Source: Allodiplogaster sudhausi
Taxonomy: Eukaryota; Nematoda; Chromadorea; Rhabditida; Diplogasteridae
NCBI GenBank assembly: GCA_945643635.1
Contig: CALZFC010000009.1
Span: 6,504,501-6,568,500 of the forward strand
Length of the DNA: 64,000 nt
Reading direction: 5' to 3'
The notes below the pieces were generated by a model. The model saw only the letters and a list, made by a program, of their open reading frames with translations, was not told the origin of the DNA and did no database searches. Shown here one piece after another: positions 56,381-64,000 of this stretch (position 1 is its first letter; each line of letters starts with the position of its first letter). Both the position numbers and the translations under genes were made by a program.

Positions 56381-59300
56381 ACTCTCTTTCTCCGCTGGAT
56401 GGCGATGTCATGAACACGGTCGAAGAAGCGAACACTCTCTTTCAGGCGAGTTCTCCCTTTTTTTGCCAATTCACTATTTAATCTTTTAAGGCTGCCAATG
56501 TCCTTGTTCAACTCTATCTCCGCTTTTCAGATCTTCAAAGGCTCGGCGCTCTTTCTGCTCGTAATTTGGACGGTCTTCGCGAATTCACTCGTCTTCATTG
56601 TACTCTATAAGAATCCACGCCTTCAGACAGTGCCAAATTTGCTGGTGTCTATTTTTTTCAATTAGTCTTCGACATGGAAGTTTGTTAAGTTAATAATACA
56701 GAAAAAGTATTATATATGGATTGATAATCATGAATATAATGGATTGGCACCAGGTGGGCAACCTCGCCTTCAGCGACCTCTGCCTCGGCCTAATCGTCCT
56801 GCCGCTCTCCTCCGTCTACGCCATCGCCGGAGAATGGATCTTCAACGGGTCGCTCTGCGAAATCTTCGTGTCGGGTGAGAGGAGTAAAGAGAAGGCTTAT
56901 TAATAGACGCACGTGCTTATCTCCTTGCTTCTCCTCAAACATCCTCCATCTCTTTTCTTTCTCGCTCTTTCCTTCTCTCTTTCTTTCACTCACTCTCTCG
57001 TTTCGTCTGTTCATCTTCTAGTTCTCATAATACACAAGCAAAGTTGGGATGGGACATAATCCGAGGCGTGCATGCCTCATCGGCTTGCATTGCCTGGCTA
57101 GGACGGCTAGCTGCTCGTCTTCACGGGTAGAATGAGTTCTGAGTAGGGGAGAGAGAGTGAGAGAGTGAGTAAGAGAGAGTGGAGAAAGGAAGAGAGAGAG
57201 ACAGTTGGAGTGAGAAAAGAGTGAGAGAAAAGAGATATGTAGATTGGAAAATAAAAAAAGAGGACAGAAGCCTTTCCGCAGCCAGAGGCATAAGCACAAA
57301 GTTCTCAGTCCACTCGGTCCGTTAGCAGTGATATGATGATGATAATGAGTCCAAAAGCAGCATAAAGATTATCAGGGAAATGTCAGATGCAAAGATGGCT
57401 CGTGTTAGTCTAATGAGATTAGAATCTGCAGGGCTACGACGAACGTCAATGCAGTTGCTATTTGGAGGAAGAAAATATAAAAATAAACTCTTAAAATTTT
57501 AGGGAAAGAGCTTTAAAAATGGCAAAATATTAATTAAAAGCATTTAATTAATTAATATAATTGATTAAAAGCATTATATCACTTTATTGGTTGAATGCAT
57601 CGTCATTCTTACACTTCTTCATTACAGCGGATATTCTGTGCTCGACAGCGTCGATTTGGAATCTGTCGATCGTCGGCCTGGACAGGTACTGGGCGATCAC
57701 GAGTCCGGTCGCGTACATGAGCAAGCGGAACAAGCGGACGGCCGGCATCATGATCCTCTCCGTCTGGCTGTCCTCCGCACTCATCTCACTCGCGCCGCTC
57801 CTCGGCTGGAAACAGGTATTCTGTCTCTCTCTTTCTCTCTCTCTCTCTCGCTCTCTCTTTTATATAGCGCATATTTTGACAGGTAGCGCCCTGCCGCTAA
57901 ACCTTCGTGTTCTCCTTTTGCCTATACCGCCGTCCTCTAGAAACATGCGCTCCTTTGCGTTACCCGGGTCACTCTTATGTATAATTTGTAGGCGCTTCAA
58001 GTTAGTCGAGAAAGTTTAAAAGGCGGCGTTATAAGCCCACGTCCGAACTACTCTAATTGTAAGACACTCAATACTCTCTTTCGGCTAATCTCGTTTTGAA
58101 TGTAGAACTGGCATGTAAATGAGTTGCGCTAAAGGGTAGGAGGAGAAGGAGGGAGGCAGGTGTCGGTTACAGAATCAGCTTGTATGCGTGGATGTGTGGA
58201 TGCGTGTCAGAAACAGCGGCGAAGGGGTGGGTCGGCAGGAAGAGGAATCAATGCACAGAGTTATGTCCCCTATTTTTATGTGGACTGCATTAATGACAAT
58301 GCTTATTAGCAGACTAAAAGAATAAATAGAACTCATTTTACTTGCCACATACATATATGAAAAAGCAAATAGTAAAAGCCACATCTCAATGGACAGATTG
58401 CGACGTACGGCAATCTGGTGGAAGCGAACGGGACGTGGCAGTGCACGTTTCTCGACCTGCCCTCTTACACGGTCTACTCGGCCACCGGCTCATTCTTCAT
58501 CCCGACGCTTGTCATGTTCTTCGTCTACTTTAAGATCTATCAGGCGTTCGCGAAACATCGCGCTCGCCAGATCTACCGCCAGAAGGTGCGAGGGATTTGC
58601 ACATTTTAAGGGGTGGATATATACATAAATATGTTTGTATACATTCATACGTGACATAGATTGACGAGTAAAACAAGAGAATTAGGCATAATTGCAATGA
58701 GAAATTATCACGAATATATTGTTTGTATATTCAAGACTAAATTTCGACGTAATTTAATATGGTGCTCCAAAAATATCTACGTAAATGATCTATTTAAAAA
58801 AAAGATGTATGTAGTCGGTTGAAAGATTGCGGAGGAATGTAAAGAAAGAATAAAGGAAAACCAATCCCGACTCTCGATGCTTTTCGTGAGCCAAACCTGT
58901 CATTCCCCACACACACGACTCCCTGTCTCTCATCTTTCCTGCTTTGTCCCTAGTCAAATCAGCAGCACATTCACTCTTTTGTCATGCAGAATATCATTTT
59001 TCTTCCTTTTCTTTTCTTTCTTTTCCTTTAATGCATGCAAACTTCTATAGTGGCTGCCCTGGGGCATGACGTCTCAAAGCCGTTTCTAACGAAAGACAAA
59101 TTGGCAAAATTGTTATTTGCTTTCCGAATGTACATACATATTAGTGCGCTCAATGACTTTTGATTTTCAAACAATAAGACGATTCGGAGACAGCGTATAA
59201 AATATATTTCCCTTTGCAATCAATGAATGCAAATGATGAATAGAACAGTGTTTATCTTGAAGATCACCTGCAAGTCTTAAAAAAGCGGATACAATGAACA

Positions 59301-60015
59301 CTACTATCGATTAAATGACTCATATTGTGCAAAGGTACACCAATTTGATATGACGTCCTACTCAATGTGCCATATTTTAGCTCGCCGTCTCTTCTCATGT
59401 AAGCCAATCTTGTCTTTGCTACAAAGGTATGCTTCCTGAGAAACAAGTGTGGCAGTCTAGGCTGAGTTGCCTTTGTATGCATATGTTCACACTCACACAC
59501 AAACACAAAGACACACACAAAGAATGAGTAGTAGATAAGAGATCTCATTTAATCAATCGAGTGATCTCGCACGAGAATAGGCTGAGAGACGATGCTCCAA
59601 TTCATCTAACCAACCATCCTTCCTTTCTGCATGATCCTATGCACAGCCGGAAAGCTTGGCGCATCTATCAGCATGATGGAAGAATTTAACTAGCTTTTTA
59701 TTAGAATGAAAAAAAGAAGATGGCCTAATCATCTCTGTTTTGCCATTTCGAATGCTCGTCTCTCTTGCCTCTGCACTTTGATTCGTGTGAGAACAGAGCT
59801 TAGCAGTGTGGACATGTGCTTATGATGAACCGGTGTCTATAGCCTCTAGTCCGTGTGTGTCCTAGCACTCCCTTAAACAATCAATTAATCAATAGTCATA
59901 ATGTGGACAATATCGCAAAGTGCACTTGGCCTTAGCCCCCAACGTCTTCTCTTCTTTTCTTACGTCTGGCCGACTAATCTGTGCTGACTACTAACGGCAA
60001 GTTCCCGGCTTGTCG

Positions 60016-60060
<45 letters not shown>

Positions 60061-62520
60061 ATCTCGTTCTCTCTCTCTCTCGCTCTCTCGTTCTTTCTCC
60101 GTCTAACCCAGTCACAATCAGAATACTACATGTGCCTGATCTGATACTAACCCGCATGTCTCGTGTCATTCACCACACACAACACACCTCTCCAGCCCGC
60201 CCTGAATATCAAAGTGGAGCTCGCTACGCTTCCGCTTTTATCCATCTCATCTTCAAAAATTTTCTAGAATGCCATACAAGTAGTGGCTCCTCCTTCCTCC
60301 CTCTCCTCCTCTTCCAATGTTCGAGTAGTGCTTATTTCTTGAGAAATGCTCGTGGAGTGACTTGCGGAGATAATGAGCAAGTAATTGTATACATATGCTC
60401 GGTAAAGATGTCAATGGATCTAGCTACCAAGAGGCAGAGGCATGCCGAGAGACATGCGACGGCCGAGTCAAGTCAGGGATTTATGGTTTACATCACAAGT
60501 TTATTAAAGATGTAAAAGTAAGACGAAAACATGTAGCCTTGACTTGGCTTCGGCTTCAGCAATGTGGCATAACCCTCTGCTTTTATGCCTTAATGATCGA
60601 TTATATATTCATTTCTAGGTCATCCGAAAACATATCGAGTCGACGATTCTGCATGAAATCAGTCATGTCCTCCCGACTTCGGACGAGTTCGCCAAGGAGG
60701 AAGAGGACGAGGAAGAAGATAGTTAGCAAAATTTTACTGAGAAATGCTTAATTGTCAATTAAGTACATTCATACGCACATACATATGTATGCATGTACAT
60801 ATGAATGTATGTACATACATATGCCCGAGCACTTGTTACTTTATTCAACAATCAATTAATGTATAATCTTCAAATCTGTCAGATATTATTTTCATCATAA
60901 CATTTTCAGCCGGCGACAGCTCGGGCAACGTCGAGAATGGGCTGACCAACAAGGAGGATATGAATGGGCCAATCGCTGAGGAGGACGAAGAGCTCGAGGA
61001 GTCTTCCGAAGAGCTGCGACCCGCACCCGAGAACCAAACAGAAACTACGGTACGATCGGGCGCTTTTCTTTTAAATGCACAATCTTGCAAACTTATACCA
61101 ATTAATAACGTAAACAGCAACAACAAATTCTTTCTAATCCCGGCGAATGTCCTTCTTCCCACCTCTAGAAGAGAAGTATCTCTTTGAATCACTCGATCAA
61201 ACAGCTTAATTAAATATTCCAAATATGGTAGTAGTTTGATAAGATGGATGTTCTGAAATGGCCCAGATGGCGACGGAGTGCGTGGAGCGAAGCTGCGGCG
61301 CGTCGCGGCCGAAACGAGCGGTTGCCTCGGTGCGAAGTCTGCCGCCTCCCGAGAAGTCCGTCAACTTCCAGAAGCCAAAGGCAAAGGCCACGCGCTCCAT
61401 CGTCTCCATCTCGTATGAGAAGGTCCAGCGGCATAAGAGGAGGTCAGCTGAGCGTTCTCTCCTTTATCTTCCAACTTTCTCTCTCTCTCTCTATCGCTCT
61501 CTCTTCTTTCCCTCCATGTCTTCCCCCCTTTCTCCGTCTATCCAACTCTCGACTTCTTCTCTCACTCTCCTCCCTCAAGTCGTCGCTTCTCGTTGCTGTG
61601 ACATCTTCGTAGACTCTCTGAGGCCAGCCATACTAAGAAAGTAGAAAAGTCGCATTCTGTTTCTGACATGTTCGCCACTGAAAAAAGAACACGTAATATG
61701 CCGCTATTTTTAGACGACTGCTTTATTGAATCACGCATGGGAAAAAAAAAACTTTTTAATGTCATACATGTTCGTGTTTGCGCAAAATTATAAAAAAGAA
61801 AAGTGATTATTATTATAAGAGGAAAAAGATTTAAAAGCTTTTAAATTTTCGGGATAAAAGTAATAATAATTTTAATTTCGCCTCAAAACAGGAAGGAGCG
61901 CATGTACCGGAAGAGTCTGCAGCGCAAGCCGAAGGCCATCTCGGCAGCCAAGGAACGAAGGGGCGTGAAGGTGCTCGGAATCATCCTCGGCTGCTTCACC
62001 ATCTGCTGGACGCCCTTCTTCATGTACGCAATATACCCTTTTTCATCTTTGTCCATATCATGTTTTCGCAAAGATCACAATGGCTAAAACAAATTAGAAG
62101 GGAAAACGATAAACCTTATTGAAATCATTTTTTAAAGTAAAGTTGAAACATTTATAGTATGTACGTGGTGGTGCAGTTCTGCAAGGAATCGTGTCATGTG
62201 AATCCACATATCGAGATGTTCATCACGTGGCTTGGCTACTCCAACTCGGCCATGAATCCCATTATTTATACGGTATGTCAACGATTAAGACCAAGTTAAG
62301 GGTACATACATTTCATACAGCAATAAAGCAGATAATGTTCCTCAGACAACGCGTTTGGAAAGCAAACGCGCGTTGGAATGTAAATCTGTGAATTGATCCA
62401 GGAGTATTCTAAATAGTAGATAATTATCCTTTACAGGTGTTTAACCGTGACTATCAAATTGCGCTGAAGCGTCTGTTTACGGGTGATAAGAAGAATCCGC
62501 CATCAATAAGGCCTGTTTAA
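56381..62520 (+). CDS. Biogenic amine GPCR, octopamine/tyramine receptor type
   Basis: Rhodopsin-class receptor for a monoamine; octopamine or tyramine is most likely. Exons: 56381-56445 (first Met 56410), 56531-56644, 56754-56874, 57628-57815, 58397-58585, 60619-60721, 60910-61049, 61267-61442, 61892-62023, 62158-62272 and 62437-62520; phases all agree, giving about 465 residues. Visible: TM2 NLAFSDLCLGLIVLPLSSVY; TM3 with the amine-binding Asp in SADILCSTASIWNLSIVGLD and DRYWAITSP; the loop 2 Cys in GTWQCTFLDLP; TM5 SYTVYSATGSFFIP; a long acidic third loop (KEEEDEEE, EEDEELEESSEEL); TM6 FTICWTPFF; TM7 NPIIY; and a short tail ending SIRPV. The conserved start of loop 3 (HRARQIYRQK, HEISHVLPTSDEF) recalls Caenorhabditis octr-1, but I do not commit to the symbol. 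Exon 1 ends CAG|GCGAGT, a GC donor. An upstream exon may exist, since exon 1 opens after a TGCAG. Confidence 0.9.
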
Positions 62521-63130
62521 TCAATCAGCCATGGAAGCTGAATCGTTGCGGGGCCGGAGATTTTATGAAGGCGACAACAAATACTGGATTAACTTTCAGT
62601 ATCTAATGTTCTCTCCTCACTTGATCTCTGTTCTATAACCATGTTTTCTCATGTACAAAATCTACCTGTTGCCATGCTTGCATCAAACTGTTCTAAGGAC
62701 ATGAGAGCTGTATTTAGTTTCAATATCAATTATTTATCAAAATTTATTGTAGTTAGTGTGTTGTAGCATGATTTGTTGTTGTTTTTTTTCTTCTCTCCTT
62801 TCTTAAGCTTGTTCACATGCCTGTGCCACATTGATCTGTCAATTTCTTATGTTTTAAAAGGATATTGTCAGGTTTCCTCAAGAGGATCGAATAATCATGA
62901 TGGATTGTCCACAAAGGGTGTGCTTTAAAAAGATATACATACATACATACTATATAATGCTTATCCAAAAAATAGCTGAGTTCATTTGTAGTTCACCTTT
63001 TGGAAGAGAATATACTTATTATCATTCCATACTTGCCAGAATATTCAGTCTTGCCCATCATTATCCTAAAAATTAATTGTTTGTTTTTTTGCTTCTCTTT
63101 TTTTTATTCCTTTTTTAAAGATCTCTCTCT

Positions 63131-63173
<43 letters not shown>

Positions 63174-64000
63174 GATCTCCACCCCATGTAAGATGTCATC
63201 GATCTTGTTCACTCGCGGGCTGTTTTTTCTTGACTCCATATTATATCTTCTGAATAAATAATACAGATGGGCCATTCACTAATACAAGAGCACAGCCTAA
63301 AAAATAAGATTTCTCTCTCATAATCTTGCTCTCTGCGGTTACTTTCTCCTTCCCTCGCTCTCTCCTACTCTTTCTTTCTCTCTAACATCTAGCTGTTTTC
63401 TCGTCAAATCTTTCTAGATTCTCTCATTTAGTAACATGATTGCGAAAGGAACTAAATATACTATTTGATTTAAACAGTCCATGCTTGAGAACTGAAATTA
63501 GTGGACTGGAGTAGAAACTAAGAAAGAAGTATTCAAAAGAAAGAGAGAAAAAGGCTGAGAGAGTGAGAGAAAGAGGGAGAATAGAAGACTGATACGTACC
63601 ATCGGACAGCAACGCTGGTTACCGCTCGATTGGCCTCCTTTTTCCTTATCTTCGTCAGATTGCCTCTTTCGCCGTCTGTGCCCTCTCATATCTCGCACTC
63701 TCTATCCTCGCTTTCCCATCTGTTAACTCAGCCATTTCAACAATTCCTTCATAATCGCTTCTCACCAGTCAGAAGCTGTAGCGATGTAAAACAATGCCCG
63801 ATCGTCGCAATTTTTTCTCGTCTTTTTTCTCCTCTTTCTAACTTCTCTCTCTCTCTCTCTCTATCTCTCTCTTTCTTATGTAACTTTTCCATGTCCTTCC
63901 TACTCGCTTTTTATTTAGTTCGCGTTGTTGCAGGTGTCTAAAAGCTGTAGCCCCTGTCTTGTAACAATCTGCAGCTGTATCAGTCGTGATTCTCCTTCTC
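62521..64000. other. 3' flank of the amine receptor, no further gene
   Basis: AT-rich 3' region. A candidate AATAAA lies at 63253-63258. A (CT)n tract at 63127-63172 and another near 63845-63872. No coding region supported to the window end. Confidence 0.5.

Overview
The window is nuclear DNA of a nematode, very probably a free-living or entomopathogenic chromadorean; I cannot name the species. The evidence is the gene content: a supernumerary nuclear hormone receptor, a tandem family of Srsx-like chemoreceptors, a GSK-3-like kinase of the small nematode-specific kind, a F-box/LRR gene, two cuticle collagens and an astacin (NAS) protease. Introns are mostly short (about 45-200 bases) with TTTCAG-type acceptors, exons are GC-rich and introns and spacers AT-rich or CT-rich, and there are many (CT)n and (TACATA)n tracts. 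No bacterial, organelle or viral segment was seen.

Layout. 0.7-3.3 kb, plus strand: nuclear hormone receptor, complete zinc fingers and ligand domain in about 11 exons. 3.6-5.5 kb, minus: two paralogous small secreted Ser-Pro repeat proteins with a shared promoter block. 6.5-9.0 kb, minus: GSK-3-like kinase. 13.3-33 kb: four complete minus-strand chemoreceptor paralogs with one identical 8-exon plan (13.3-15.0, 25.4-27.2, 28.4-30.1, 31.0-33.0), one orphan first exon (22.3 kb), and between them a F-box/LRR gene (16.6-17.5), a broken non-LTR retrotransposon (17.7-20.5), a LTR-like piece, a SL1-like sequence and a roughly 100-bp satellite packed with heat-shock elements (24.6-25.1).

34.3-39 kb: two divergent-looking but convergent cuticle collagen genes that form a large inverted repeat. 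The second exon and about 0.6 kb of 3' flank are almost identical in the two arms, while first exons, introns and promoters differ. 39.8-43.2 kb, minus: complete 13-exon astacin metalloprotease (signal peptide, propeptide, catalytic, EGF-like and CUB-like regions; 499 residues by my exon model). 43.2-56.4 kb: a long CT-rich, microsatellite-rich stretch with no gene I can support. 56.4-62.5 kb, plus: biogenic amine GPCR (octopamine/tyramine type), 11 exons, about 465 residues.

Functionally the window is a mixture rather than a pathway: chemosensory receptors (srsx-like cluster), neuromodulation (amine receptor), cuticle building and remodelling (collagens; an astacin could act on cuticle or eggshell), and regulatory genes (NHR, kinase, F-box). 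The most unusual points are the heat-shock-element satellite with a copy inside the NHR gene, the collagen palindrome with conversion ending at a splice site and a fold-back junction at its centre, a chemoreceptor whose intron has lost its AG acceptor but stays open in frame, and repeated GC-AG introns in the astacin and amine-receptor genes. All exon models were read by eye from frame, splice signals and paralog comparison, with no transcript evidence.
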